Assembly (NCBI GenBank): GCA_016758965.1
Contig: JAEPRB010000424.1
Coordinates: 1 to 23,316, forward strand
DNA: 23,316 bases
Reading direction: 5' to 3'
From: Circinella minor
Taxonomy: Eukaryota > Mucoromycota > Mucoromycetes > Mucorales > Lichtheimiaceae
Of this stretch, positions 1 to 11,547 are shown piece by piece (position 1 is the stretch's first letter; each line of letters starts with the position of its first letter). The notes under the pieces were generated by a model. It saw only the letters and a program-made list of their open reading frames with translations, had not been told where the DNA came from and did no database searches. The translations under genes and the position numbers were made by a program.

Positions 1-518
1 TTAAGAGTCATTGAAACATACCGTAAAAATACCAAAATGTCAGTGAAACATATTTAAAGTAAGCTGTATTTAAATATATATTATTAAATGACTGTTATTA
101 TGAAGCCATTGTACGTTGGATACAACAGTGTGATATAATCTGAATTCAATGTTTTCCCCTTTGGCTTGAATTCATCCCCCATCCCCCAATACTGTAATCC
201 TTTTTGATACCAAGGCACCTTCTTCACTTTTTCTCACACTTTATTCTTGATATCCAATATATATATATATTGCACCATCCGATTCCAATAGAATAACCAG
301 ATAAGATTACATATTAAATTTATTTTCGTATCTTTTTTTAAGTTAAAATTATTTACATGTCTGGCATTAGGTGGGATTTTGGATGATTTGGGTCAGCGAA
401 AAACAAAAACAAAAAAAAAATGCTTGGCGTCGAGAGGATGGAATTTCTCGAACAATGTGGATACCATCCGTCCTCTTCCATTTGTTCATAGATAATTTTC
501 CACGTCCATGCAGAGTCA

Positions 519-549
<31 letters not shown>

Positions 550-565
550 CTTGTCCCTTTTATCA
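1..565. other. Non-coding A+T-rich stretch
   Basis: No convincing ORF or RNA gene is visible. A short (TA)n run lies near 258-272. An imperfect inverted repeat lies around 433-475, where GAGGATGG is answered by CCATCC and CCTC. A T12 run passes directly into an A19 run at 519-549. The small minus-strand ORF ends just to the right, so its 3' untranslated region and terminator are probably here. Confidence 0.5.
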
Positions 566-961
566 TCAAGTGCTTTTTATAAAAAAATCGGTTATTTCAT
601 GACTACCGTTCTTTTTCTTTGATGCCTGTTTATCTCGATAATATTTAACTGTTCTACTAACACCCCAATATTTTCCACGCGACGATATATCGTTATTTTG
701 GTTCCATTGAATAGGAAAGGAAGCCTGTAAAGTTTCTTTGGTTACTTTCGTTGTTTCGGATACTTTAGTTAATTCCATTGTTTCAAGCGTTTCGGAATCG
801 TCCTGTTGTTCTATGTTTACTGTAATTTCAGCATCGTTTGCGATTTCAGTCGACGTAATAATACTAGGTTCCTCCTTACGAGGAAGTTTTCTGAAGCGAC
901 CATTAGTTGAGCCTACTAACTGAAGTCGAGCGCGTTTTTGTCTTTTAGTCAAGGGGCCCAT
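566..961 (-). CDS. Small basic protein resembling the N-terminal part of a transposon-associated protein
   Basis: An intact ORF of 131 codons runs from ATG at 961-959 to the stop at 566. The open frame extends upstream to 1033, but that extension (FFLSSTHRCILFIYLFY) looks non-coding and the Met before GPLTKRQKRAR is the natural start. The N-terminus is rich in Lys and Arg (KRQKRAR), the middle is acidic and Thr/Glu-rich, and the C-terminus reads GKYWGVSRTVKYYRDKQ and then ITDFF before the stop. From memory, the start plus the GVS-R-T-x-x-Y-Y-R and I-T-[SD]-F-F pattern resembles N-terminal regions of DDE-type transposon proteins common in Mucoromycota; this could not be checked. No catalytic domain follows, so it may be a solo fragment or a small host gene. 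I-x-x-F-F is also the core of a PCNA-binding PIP box, without the usual Gln. Confidence 0.5.
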   Translation of the reverse strand: MGPLTKRQKRARLQLVGSTNGRFRKLPRKEEPSIITSTEIANDAEITVNIEQQDDSETLETMELTKVSETTKVTKETLQASFPIQWNQNNDISSRGKYWGVSRTVKYYRDKQASKKKNGSHEITDFFIKST

Positions 962-1033
962 GGTAAATAAAGGATAAAATAAATAAATAAAGAGAATGCA
1001 TCTATGAGTAGAGCTTAAAAAAAAAGTTGGCAA

Positions 1034-3826
1034 ATGTTATGGAGGCTTGACAATTTGTGTAACCATGAATCATTTACTGTTATACACGCCTTTTCTCCTA
1101 ACTTTATAGAACTTATGCATTCTATAACAAAGCTTTGAAGGCTATGTGAGCATCTTTTTTTTTCATAAAGTAAACCGAAAAATTTATTAAGAACACGCAA
1201 GTAACATATATAAAAACTCATCTTCTATATTGGATTCAAATTATTTTTGATGCTTTGAGACATTGATGTGTATCAACATATTATTATTTTAGTACTAATG
1301 CAAAATGATGCATTTCTTGTTCATAAGCTATCATATATACAATAAAGAGTTGAGATTGATCGTATTATTGCTTCTTAATCAAGCACCATGATGACTATAC
1401 GTATAAGTTTTATAAAATATATAAGATACTTATAATTCAAAGTGAAGAAACATACTAGGATTCATATGCTATAATATCTGTTACGTATAAATTTATTTAC
1501 TCACGCAACCAGTCGTTATCATATTCAATAATTAATAATGATATAAAATAATAGTATCCATAGCAAAAAAAAAAAAAAAATACACTCACTATTGCTGTAC
1601 TGAACATGAATTAATCCCGTCGTGGATCAAACAGAATACCTTTGTAAATACGAAAAAAAAAATGATTTTTGAAGTTATTTATCATTCTTTGAGATCAAAT
1701 AAATGGGCTAATAAATTGCTCTGTTACCCTAATATTGGTTGTTTGGATAATCAATCGGGACAATTTTTATTCATGTGTTTTATTTATGCTATTGGGTTCA
1801 ATCCATTTGCCTACAAATAAAAGAGTATCTTACTCATTTAACAGACGGCTAAAATATAGAGCACTCAATCCATTAATACAGAACTTGCAATGATTTTATA
1901 TTAGATACGCAAGCACAATGAATGAGTATAAATAAGTCTCTATCTCTTGTTTTATTATCTTTTGATTCAACAATTACTCCTATTATTCTTCTCTTAGAAA
2001 GCCAGAATTCTGAATAAAGTACGTATAATGTCTGTTTTTTTTTTTTTACACGCAACAAGTAAATAATTTACTATTAAAATAATCATTTTGATTTATTAAA
2101 GATCATCTTAAAATGAAAAACGTTTTAAAATGAACAACAACAACAAAGGTACGTAGATGGTAGAACGGACTAGAAATAATAATACCGGGATACATTAGAT
2201 AGATTTACTGTATAAGATACAGTTGATACAAAAATTTATGCTTTCTTGAGTATTATGTCATAATAAATGAAAGTCGAGGTAAAATATTTGTGACATTTCT
2301 GTATATGCTTGTCAAACATATAAAAAGAACAATAGAAGAATCATGTATATTGACTTGTACCTTTTTATTCTCTGTATGTTGCTTGCAAAAAAAAATAAAA
2401 GAAATTATTAGTGTAACTGCTGAGTGTTTGAGAGGGTCCCTGCTTTCTTCGGAGTCGGCGGTGAAACAATGGGTAAGGTTGAGGAAGAAAAGTTACAACT
2501 TTTGACCATCATAACAAAAAGTACTCCTTTATCGTTTTCTTCCTTTTCGAGTTTTACTATGACATAACTTATACCTTACTTAGTAATACTATCAGTACGA
2601 CTGGTATTTACTGATTTTAAGACCAGTCATTGCGTTGAATTTCAAATATTGAAAACGGGTCACGAAAAAAAGGTGCCTTTTGGATCAACTTCTTTAATGT
2701 TGCATCCTTTTTCAATCTCTTTTCCTCGGACACTTCAAAACGTGAGGAAATACTCCAGTGTTTGGGTTAATTTATTTTGACAAGTTTTCTGTTCCTCCTC
2801 CACGTTAAAAAAAATAAAAAGCGAATATTAGTACCTAATAAGAAAATGATAAAAAATAAAAAAAGGATTTCTATTCTAGTTTTTGTTAATATGGCTCAAA
2901 AATTTATATTAAAGTGCTGCTTTAAAAAAAAGAAAGAATTCCTGTTACTGTGGTAAGTAACGCACACGTTATTATAGAAATACAGCTAAACTTTGTTTAA
3001 AAAGTAATTTACGTATACATTCAAAATCTTTATTTTTTTATTATTATTACTATTTTTGCTCAGGCAACTACTGATTTACAATTAAAGTTATTATATTCTT
3101 GATATACTTATTATCTTATGATATTGCAATGTTTATCAAGTACGTACGTAGAGATTGAACTAGAGACTGAATTGATTGAGTCTTTTGCGTGTAAATATGA
3201 AGTAAAAAGGGGTAGACGCCCTTTTCAAGTAGTATTAAAAAGATGATTGAATATAAGGGTAACGAAAATAATAATACATATGTACGTATTTTTAAAATTT
3301 AATTTTTAGTAAAGACAAAAAGATACCACATCTTTTTACGCTATATTTTTCTTTTTTCAACGTTACTACTCGGAAGATTTTGTTATCAATGTATGCAACA
3401 GTAACACTATACTCATTTTGTTATATATTAATATTTGATTATGACAAAGAAATGAAATCGGCCATGTACTGTCGTACTGTACTTGATAATACCAACAAGA
3501 TTGAGATCTAGGTGAGATTGCCAAACGTTTACATTTCCATAATTTCTTAGCTAGATATCATGTACACCCTCTTGCTGTTTTCACTGATTTTGAATAATTA
3601 TGCTAAATTTCTTTTTGAGGACATCAACCTCTTTAAGAAAAAAAAAATTTGAGCAAGTCCTAATATATAGCCCAATGACACAATGATTTTTTTTTTATTT
3701 CAATAATTTCTTTTTTATACAAAAAAAAAAAAAAAGAAAAGAAAACGGAAGTACGTACGAACGGAAAATAGAATAGTAATAAAACGAAATAAGAAAGGAA
3801 AGGAGGAATAATGTTTATTATTATTA
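1034..3826. other. Long intergenic region without a recognisable gene
   Basis: About 2.8 kb of A+T-rich DNA. The short ORFs here (for example 1873-2058 minus and 2290-2505 plus) show no domain, no codon bias and in part no ATG start, so they are not annotated. A short ATG frame beginning MGKVEEEKLQLL at 2469 is the only coding-like hint and is too short to call. The palindrome TACGTA recurs (near 1398, 1484, 2021, 2150, 3143, 3147 and 3284), as do poly(A) and poly(T) runs. Confidence 0.45.
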
Positions 3827-4135
3827 TTATTGTTGTTGGCTACTTTGATCCTTTGATGCTTCTTGGTTAGCACGTTTGTCAGCAGTAGATTGAACGCGGG
3901 ATTTAGCATCTTGATTTGATTGGTTTTTGTCAAAGGCAGATTGCATACGACGCGAAGCTTCTTGGGTCATAGGGTTCTTGGTTTTTTGTTGCTGTTGCTG
4001 ATGTTTTTTTTTTTTTTATAAAATTTAATAAGTAGCAATATAAGTATGAGTTGTACTGAAGAAAATATTTGTAAAATACATAAATAATTGAAAGAAATTG
4101 AAATAAAAAATAAGAATACTTCTCACCTTATCCAT
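3827..4135 (-). CDS. Small SMP/LEA-like protein, two exons
   Basis: Exon 1 encodes only Met-Asp-Lys (4135-4127). A 129-nt intron (4126-3998, GTGAGA...CAG) follows, then exon 2 (3997-3827) ends in TAA, giving 59 residues. The protein is very hydrophilic and Gln-rich, with two related blocks: M-T-Q-E-A-S-R-R-M-Q-S-A-F-D-K and, later, A-K-S-R-V-Q-S-T-A-D-K. This is the pattern of the seed-maturation-protein (SMP) type of LEA-like domain, also known in short fungal proteins. Such proteins are predicted to be disordered and are often linked to desiccation, spores or stress; that role is inferred here. A second CAG six bases further on could act as a tandem acceptor and remove Gln-Gln. The placement of the three-codon first exon is the least certain part. 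Confidence 0.65.
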
Positions 4136-5077
4136 AATTGCTTAATAAATTGTTATAGGAAGTGTTTTGCAGTGTGAATTTCAGTTAAAAAAAAAAAAGA
4201 ATGAAGTTTGATAATGATTCTCAAAACTGTTCTTTTTTTTTTAGTCATTTTATATTAATTCGATCAAAAAGTTGTTGGGGATTAAAAACTCGATTCGACT
4301 CTTGTATTTTGATATAAAATAACTTGTATTTTGTCAATTATAAAATTGCATTAAAAATCTCAATAATAATTTTTTTTTACCACGAAAGCCTGTTTTACGT
4401 ACTTGATCAGCATCCTTTTTTTTATGCGTGAGTGAACAAAAACAAATAACAGGTTTTTCATTCTTTGTTGATAAGTGAATCGAATACTCTCTATGAGAAG
4501 AATATATGAAAGATTTCTCTTTTTATCTTTTTACAATTATTAAGGATTATTCATAACAAGATTTGATAAGTTTTGGACTGTATGTATTATGTACGTATCC
4601 ATTATTTCTTTTTTAACTTCTTATCAAATTCACTTTAAACTGTGAAACCAAAGACATAACCTGATGTGATGTGGTATAACCATTTTTATTGATCTAGGCC
4701 ATTACATAAAAAACTAAAACATACAGGATTACTGTTATAAAGTATGTTTCTATTTGTTTCTTAAATGGTATAGTTTGATCATGTTCTTGTTTCTTTAACT
4801 CTATTTATTTATTATGCAACTACTCCATTGAATTCACATTACTTTCTCACATACGTATTCAAGACAAATTGTTTTCCGCGGGGTGACCTCCAAATTAGAA
4901 ATAATAGGTATTTTTTTTTTATTTATTTATTATGCAAAAGGGTAACAGAGAATTGGGGGATTTTCGATTGATTATGCAAATATTATGTACAAATTACTAA
5001 TTCATATGTTTAGCGAGGGCGAGAGAAAGAGAGACAGTATTTTTTTTTGGAGGGAGTGGGGAATTTCTGTTGGAGTA
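4136..5077. other. Intergenic region between the SMP-like gene and DNA ligase IV
   Basis: About 940 bp of A+T-rich DNA with no supported gene. It should contain the promoter of the SMP-like gene (right-hand neighbour of 4135 on the minus strand) and the 3' end of the DNA ligase IV transcript. ATTTATTTATTATGCAA-like words occur twice (4803 and 4920), with no clear function. Confidence 0.45.
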
Positions 5078-8000
5078 TTAGAAATTTGCAGTTGACATTG
5101 AGGTTTTAGCAGAATGAGGAATTTTTGGTTCGAATCCTATATGAAATTATATATTTAATATATTATGGTTCATTATAAGAAGAATCACTCCTAGGTTTAG
5201 AATATATGTATACTTACGTTGTTCATCAATGAATGTCTTATTACGTACACAAGCATCAATCCAATCGGTTGTTACGAATCTTGGCAACAAATCCAAACTA
5301 AATAACCCAATCAAAATTTAGAATGATATCCCCAATAGATATATACATATATCCCACACACAGACAACATATATTTACCCTTTAGATTCATTTGTTAGTT
5401 GTTGTAATCGGTCTAGATTATTAGGATCCATAATCACATGAGTAATTCCAGATTCAATACGATCCACAATTTGACCGCCACGGAATCGGATTTGTTTTGA
5501 TGCCAAGATCATACGTTCATGTGATTTTTGTGCATTCACCCAATTCATATCCATAGTAATTTCATTCAATGAAATTTCATTATCATCTTGATGAATATCA
5601 TCCAAATAGGCTTTCACACCTAAAAACATCATACCAGGCATATCTTGGTTATTAAAGTAACGTTCATGAATTTCATTAGCAAGAGAACGTTGTCGAGTTT
5701 CATTAAAGGTAATATTAGACATCCGTGACATGACCTAACCGAAAAAAAAAGGAATAGCAGAGAATGGTTAATAAGGATATATAATATAGATATTTAGAAT
5801 ATGTATCATGAGGATTAAAAAAAAAAGAACTTACATCACGTAAACTTTGTTCTGTTGCATCTTGAATATATAAATCACCCCATTGATCCATTTCTTCACG
5901 GAAACTTGCTTTTGTTTCTTCTGTTGTATGAAGCATATATTTAGGTGCTAATGGAACAAGATCTTGTTCTTGAACACAGTCAGTAATCCATTTGGGAAGT
6001 ACAATGTCTTTTCCAGCTTTACTAATAATTCCATCTACTACAGGACCTACATTCCCCCCCCCCAATTCATTTGCACATATACACACAAATAGATTAATCA
6101 TCATAAAAACATGTATACATTAAAATATGAAAAAAAAAACTACTTACTTTGCAATCCAGCAATAACATATTTAACACCATGGCTAGTTTGTAAAAATTTA
6201 CCACCATTTTCTTTTATCATGGTTTCCAATTGAACTTTGTTAGTACTTTCATCCCCTGATACCACATCTATATATTTATACAGATATAAATTGGTTATTG
6301 AATTGGATCAATATTACATACATAATAGTATTAACTTACAAAAAGATATATCTAAAAACAAACTAGTTTTTGTTTTTATATTTCTTGTATCAACACCTTG
6401 TTGACTGAATACAAGTTGTTTGGACTAGTTGTGAATAAATCAATACGTCATGGCAATTCAATTTAGTAAATAATAACAATAATAATAATAATAATTCTAT
6501 TTATTTACCTTGCGAGAAGTAGTTATCTTTCGTCGTTTTGTTTGACCACTAATTATAGCATACGATATATGTCAAATTGTGTATATTATGTATATGTCTT
6601 TTTATAAAAAATAAATTACTTACGTAAAGTCTTTTTGTGTTAAACCTCGTTTTTTCCCACCAAGTGTTCCTTCACGTTTAGCTTCATTCATTTCTATCAA
6701 CATAATAATATAATGTCAATATATTATTATTTTCATTCTTTATAAATATTGTCATTTACCAGTCCATGTCATAATATCTTTCCATGTTTTATCTTCTCGA
6801 AAAGACATGAATCGAGGAAATCTAAGTGTAGTTCCAGCACCGTACATATCTAATAATAATATATTTTTAATAAACAAAGAATGTATGATAATTTTGCTTG
6901 AATAGATAGAAAACTACTTACTTCCCCATACGATTTCAGATGCTTTGACTTCTACGACAACATTTCTATTCGAACGTAAACATACATGTTTAAATATAAA
7001 ACAATCTGTATTTCATTTTTTTTTTTTTTACCTTCTGTAATCAACCACGACTTCGGGATTTTCATCTGATTTTTCAGGATGTTTTAACCATTCAGGTTGA
7101 CGTTTAGGATTATAGGGTTCAAGCTCTTTAAATTTTTTTCTATCAAAAATGAATAAATAAATATTAGAAATGTATTTATTGTTCTTTATCGATTAATAAA
7201 AAAGAAAATAAAGTAGCCTTACTTGAATACTTCAAGTTCATCAACAGTATATCCAGTACCAAGAGTACAAAAGGTCATGAACCTATACATCATTTATTTA
7301 GTTGAATCTAACTTTTTTTTTTTATCTTCTCCCCCTTCACTTCAAAATAAAAAAAAAATCATAGATTACTTTGGATCATCATCAGACGAGTTATCATCAC
7401 GAATAGCACATGTAAATTGACTAAGTCGACCCCCACGATGTTTACCTGAACCATATTTTGCACCTAGATATCATAATCATCATGAGTTTCCAATTTACTA
7501 TTACCCATACACTATTCTGTTTTTGTTTTTAACTTTTACCAATGACAAGTAAATCACATGTATCATTTAAACTATTAATATATTCCGGCTTTAATTTGAT
7601 CCAAGTAGAATTTCGAGTTCCAGGTTCATAAATAGATCCAGGATTTTTGATAACAAGCCCTTCTTGTCTAACAACAAAAAACAAACAAATGTATAAATTT
7701 CTATTTTTGGAATCAAATGCAAAAGATCAAATAATTTTACCGTAAACTGATAGCACGATCTAATGCTTCTAAAATATCTTGAAAAGTAGTTTTTGTTTCA
7801 CGTGGTAATAAATGTATCCAACCACGATTTTCTTTGATAACATTATTTAAAAATAAAATACGTTGTTGAAGTGAATATTGAAGTAAAGGTGTACCATTAC
7901 AATAAACAATATCAAATACAACAACTAAGAAAGAAAAATTAATATAATATTATATATATATATATAGTTCATTTCATCCTACTTACAACATGGATGAGCT

Positions 8001-8909
8001 TTGGATGGGTCCAAACTTGTATCTATATCATTTTTTTTTTGTTTAATCAAAACAAGAATGTTTTCTATTCAATCAGATCCCATTTATTTCATTTTTACTT
8101 TACCAAGAGCTGCTGTTCTTAAACCTCCAAAAGGTAAAAATACATCCAATTTTGGATCATAAGTCATCATTTCACCATCTAAAACAAGTGAATTTGCTTT
8201 AAGATTATCAATAATATGTCCAGATAATTTTCCAGGATCTGGTGTTTCACCATAATATTGAGTATAATCATTTGATTTTCTAACATAATAATAATTAGAT
8301 CAATATATAAAATGAAAGGATAGATATATTTTTTTTTAATTTACCGTGTAAACCATTTAAATTTTTTAGTTACTGCATCATAATGCATTTGCATACGATC
8401 TCCATCCAATTTTTCTTCAATATAAAATTTTCCTTCATGAGATACATTAGATACATTTTTTGGTACATCTTTATGACCCAATTGTGGTTTAAATGGATGA
8501 AATAATGTAATAGTCTAATTAAGATAGTTATGAGTAAGGATATTATATATATATTCTTACAAGTAATAAAGAAATTCATACCGATTTATTAAGTTTGACA
8601 AATGGATCTTGTAAATCTTTACAGACTTTTTCAAGATTACTACATACAGCATACATTTCTCGTGCTTGTGGATGATATACTGAAAAAAGTGAGGCATCTG
8701 AAATACCCACCTTTAAATCTATTATTCCATTATTATTATTATTAGAACTTTGTCTATTTTTTAATGATTGTTCTATTTCTATATAAAAATATAATTTACC
8801 TTTAAGAATGATACGAATAAGCCATTTTTGTTCAAATGCAGTATATAAATTAATCACTTTTTTAAATACTCGAATATTCACTGCATTGGGTTTTTCATCT
8901 TGACTATAA

Positions 8910-8953
<44 letters not shown>

Positions 8954-9744
8954 TCTTTTTTTTAAAAAAAATAGTTGACAACACTAAATAATACTTACTC
9001 TTCAGGTGCTGATAATTCATCTAATAAAGCATTTACATCATCAATAGTTTGTGTTGGTTTTTGAACTGTAGAACGATCTTGAATTTTATTAAATGCAACA
9101 CCAGCAAAATCACCCGTTGCTTTCTAATAATAATAATAATAATAAAAGATTATTATGAAAAGACTTTATACGCGTTGTTCTGGTCGCGTAAAATAAAAAT
9201 AAAAACTTACAGCATATTTGCTAGAAGAACTACCAGGTTGTCGAAACTTTAATAAATCTTGAGCATCTACTGAATTACGTCCAAGACCTAATGCTTCAAT
9301 ATAAACCTTGGCTAATTTCATTTCTTTGACATTATATTTTCGATAATCCAACTACACATAAATTATATGTTTCATATATTTACACAAGAGCCAAAAAAAA
9401 AAAGAAGAATTCAATTAATCTATTTTATCACAGTTTTTTTTTTTTTTTTTTTTTTATTGTTGTTGTGTATGATTCATTTGGGTTATTAATCTAACAGTTT
9501 AAAAAAAAATAAAAAGTTTTATTCTAACAATTTTTTATTTATTTACTTGTGGTAAAAGTAATCGCATGGCATTATAAAAGTCATAACCATAATGAGAACG
9601 ATAATCATAAAGATATCTTTCAAAATGTCTTTTTCGACCTGTTGTACTATTCGTTTCAGACATTCGTTCCATGAGAGTACAAAGTCCACTAAAAAGTGGT
9701 GAACCATGATTATTATTATTATTATTTTTATTGTTGTCACTCAT
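5078..9744 (-). CDS. LIG4: DNA ligase IV (ATP-dependent, non-homologous end joining)
   Basis: Seals double-strand breaks in the nucleus, normally together with an XRCC4/Lif1-type partner. Splicing 23 exons gives one continuous frame of 938 residues: 9744-9547, 9351-9211, 9123-8999, 8903-8800, 8718-8582, 8514-8345, 8279-8104, 8022-7987, 7924-7741, 7667-7540, 7463-7370, 7282-7223, 7139-7032, 6965-6922, 6849-6760, 6693-6624, 6548-6509, 6424-6340, 6267-6148, 6046-5835, 5734-5379, 5297-5218, 5136-5078. All introns are GT-AG, 61-195 nt, and phases match throughout. An N-terminal DNA-binding domain (LLLPQ, LAKVYIEAL, KWLIRIIL) precedes the nucleotidyltransferase core: KLDGDR with the adenylated Lys near 270, LDGEMM near 326-330, EGLVIK near 426-431 and WIKLKPEY near 446-453. 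The OB domain includes TLRFPR near 576-581. BRCT1 is about 636-735 and BRCT2 about 800-919, with PRFVTTDWIDACV and, between them, the usual XRCC4-binding linker position. Length fits the family. The N-terminus carries a poly-Asn run. Least certain is the last exon. Confidence 0.95.
8908..8952. repeat. (TTA/ATT)n microsatellite inside a DNA ligase IV intron
   Basis: About fourteen tandem ATT units lie in intron 3 of the ligase gene (8998-8904), directly next to the 3' splice site on the minus strand. Related short runs occur in another ligase intron (9126-9144) and in the coding poly-Asn tract at 9712-9728. The length is likely to vary between strains. Confidence 0.8.
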
Positions 9745-10183
9745 TTATAAAGAGGGTTTTTTTTTTTTTTTTAATTTTGCATAAAAAAAAAGAGGGGGCG
9801 GTGGAAGGAGAAAAAGAAAAAGAGAGGAGAAAGAAAAAATTGAAGTGTGTAATAATATTCCCAAATTAAGGTTGAAAAGCGATGTGCTGAATATAGAATA
9901 AACAAGAAGCTTTTTTTTTTTTTATTGACGTACATCTAAAAGAGGATAGACATGCAACTAAAATCCGATTAGCGGATCAGGTGACGAAAATAGGGTGATA
10001 AAAAAGAAATAGAAAGAAAGAAAAAAAAAATTAGTATTCCTTAAACGGTATAGGCTTGGTTTCAGATTTGAAGTAAGAATGACTCCTTTTTCATGCCTTT
10101 TTGTTAATAGGCTGAGTAAAAAAATAAATAAAAATTACTCTTTCTTTCATTTTCTTTTTATTCTAATAAACAAATTAAAATAA
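9745..10183. promoter_or_regulatory. Shared divergent upstream region of DNA ligase IV and the SAP-domain gene
   Basis: The 439 bp between two divergent start codons must hold both promoters and both 5' untranslated regions. It has long poly(T) (9758-9772 and 9911-9923) and purine-rich AAAGAGAGGAG-type runs (9780-9840 and 10008-10030), typical of nucleosome-poor fungal promoters. A GTGACG word at 9980 resembles a half CRE site. No TATA box is clearly placed. Divergence suggests, but does not prove, co-regulation. Confidence 0.5.
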
Positions 10184-11319
10184 ATGTATATGCAAATGTA
10201 TCAACAACTTCCTTCACAGCAACAACAACAACTTCAATTCTCATTAGAACAAGAACAACAACAACAACAGCAAGAACAAGAACAACATCCTTTTGATTTA
10301 TTATCATCATCACCATTATCTAATGCTACTTATGAATCATTTTTATTTGACAACACAAACAATAGTATCAATAGTGATAATCCAAATGATATTAATAGTG
10401 TAGAAACAAATAATAATAATTGTAATAATAACGATGGTGTATGGAATTTTGATGAATTTATACAATTTGATATTGAAGATCAAAATGGAATGCTTCAAGT
10501 ACCTCCCTTATCTTCACCACCCTCTAATAATGTATCTCGAAGGCGAAGTTCATCTGTAAACACACCTTTTCCAAATGTAAGTTAATTTTCGTTTCTTTAG
10601 TAACCAAGTTAAAAAGAGAAACATATTTATTAATAATAAAATCTTTTTTTTTAAAGCCACCTTTATCAATATCACATTCCCCTGTATCATCTATTGAAGA
10701 AGCATCACCACCCCAGCATTTTGATTTCTTTATGGATTTGGATAATCTCGTCATACCCTCTTCACAATCAAACATTAATAATTATTATAATCAACCACCA
10801 CAACCATCACCACCACCGCTACCACAACAACTGCCTCAACAACAACCGATTCAACAACCTCAACCTCAACAACAAGACCCATCACAGTTACCAACCAATG
10901 TACCTACTATTCCGAAACCATATCAACAACAAGATTTTCAAGAAATTACTAAAAATCGACGAAGATCTACCTCTTTACCACCCACATTTCATAATGATCA
11001 ATTCAAAAAACAACAAGTTGTATTTGCTCCTATACAAGTAGCAGCTGATTCAAGACCTCCTCCACCTCATATGTTAATGAAACCAAGTACACCTGTAAAA
11101 ATTCAACGCTTACATCGACATCGAATACAACCTACTAATCCTGAACAATTAAGAGCTACAATGGATAAACAATTACAACGCATGAATTTTAATGATGTAA
11201 CAGTGGCTGAGCTTAAACATTTTTTAAGGCATTATGGTCATTCAACGACAGGAAGAAAAGTCGAATTGATAGAAAGATTACAAGAACAACAGCGTCGTGT
11301 GGAACAACATCATTTATAA
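10184..11319 (+). CDS. SAP-domain protein with Gln/Asn/Pro-rich body
   Basis: Two exons (10184-10576 and 10657-11319) joined across an 80-nt intron (GTAAGT...AAAG) give 351 residues in one frame. The N-terminal 30 residues are mostly Gln. Asn-rich and then Pro/Gln-rich low-complexity segments follow. Near the C-terminus (about 308-342) the protein reads V-T-V-A-E-L-K-x-F-L-R-x-Y-G-H-S-T-T-G-R-K-V-E-L-I-E-R-L, a canonical SAP motif (helix-extended loop-helix), which binds A+T-rich or scaffold-associated DNA. Two R-R-R-S-[ST]-S sites (near 119 and 230) are basic-directed kinase or 14-3-3 type sites. The composition and short acidic-hydrophobic patches (FDLLSS, FDEFIQFDIED) suggest a transcription cofactor, but no other domain is visible. 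Three in-frame ATGs lie within the first five codons; the first was used. Function is inferred only from SAP. Confidence 0.85.
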
Positions 11320-11547
11320 TAATAATAATAAAAAATGATGATAAAAAATTCTTATTAAAATATAGTAATAACAATAAATTTTATTCATTTATTTATTTTT
11401 ACAATACAATACACACACATACGTATAAATATATATATATATATATATTCCAATTTAGTGACAGAACCATCACTGACCTTAAAACGATACTATTAAATGA
11501 TTTGTTTGTTTTAGAATGGGAAAAGATCTAATAGAATTTAGCTAGGC
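11320..11547. other. 3' region of the SAP-domain gene
   Basis: Starts with an ATAATA run after the stop and contains AATAAA-like words (11365-11385) suitable for polyadenylation, followed by a (TA)n run at 11429-11448. No gene is seen. Confidence 0.5.

Noticed and set aside
2754..2768. CAGTGTTTGGGTT resembling the hAT-like terminus
   Set aside because: No inverted partner and no duplicated octamer were found nearby.
5127..5137. Perfect tRNA B-box-like GGTTCGAATCC on the plus strand
   Set aside because: No A box, acceptor stem or anticodon arm can be placed upstream; it lies in the antisense of the last DNA ligase IV exon (splice acceptor plus Arg-Phe-Glu-Pro), so it is coincidence.
5190..5217. 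Alternative last-intron acceptor CCTAG for DNA ligase IV
   Set aside because: It would make an intron of only about 25-30 nt, far shorter than the other 21. The acceptor at 5137 gives 81 nt and a sensible C-terminus.
8724..8777. Extra segment in the ligase ORF between the KWLIRIIL block and the LKVGISD block
   Set aside because: It begins GTAAAT and ends ATAG with matching phase, and removing it restores the family sequence, so it is an intron and not an insertion domain.
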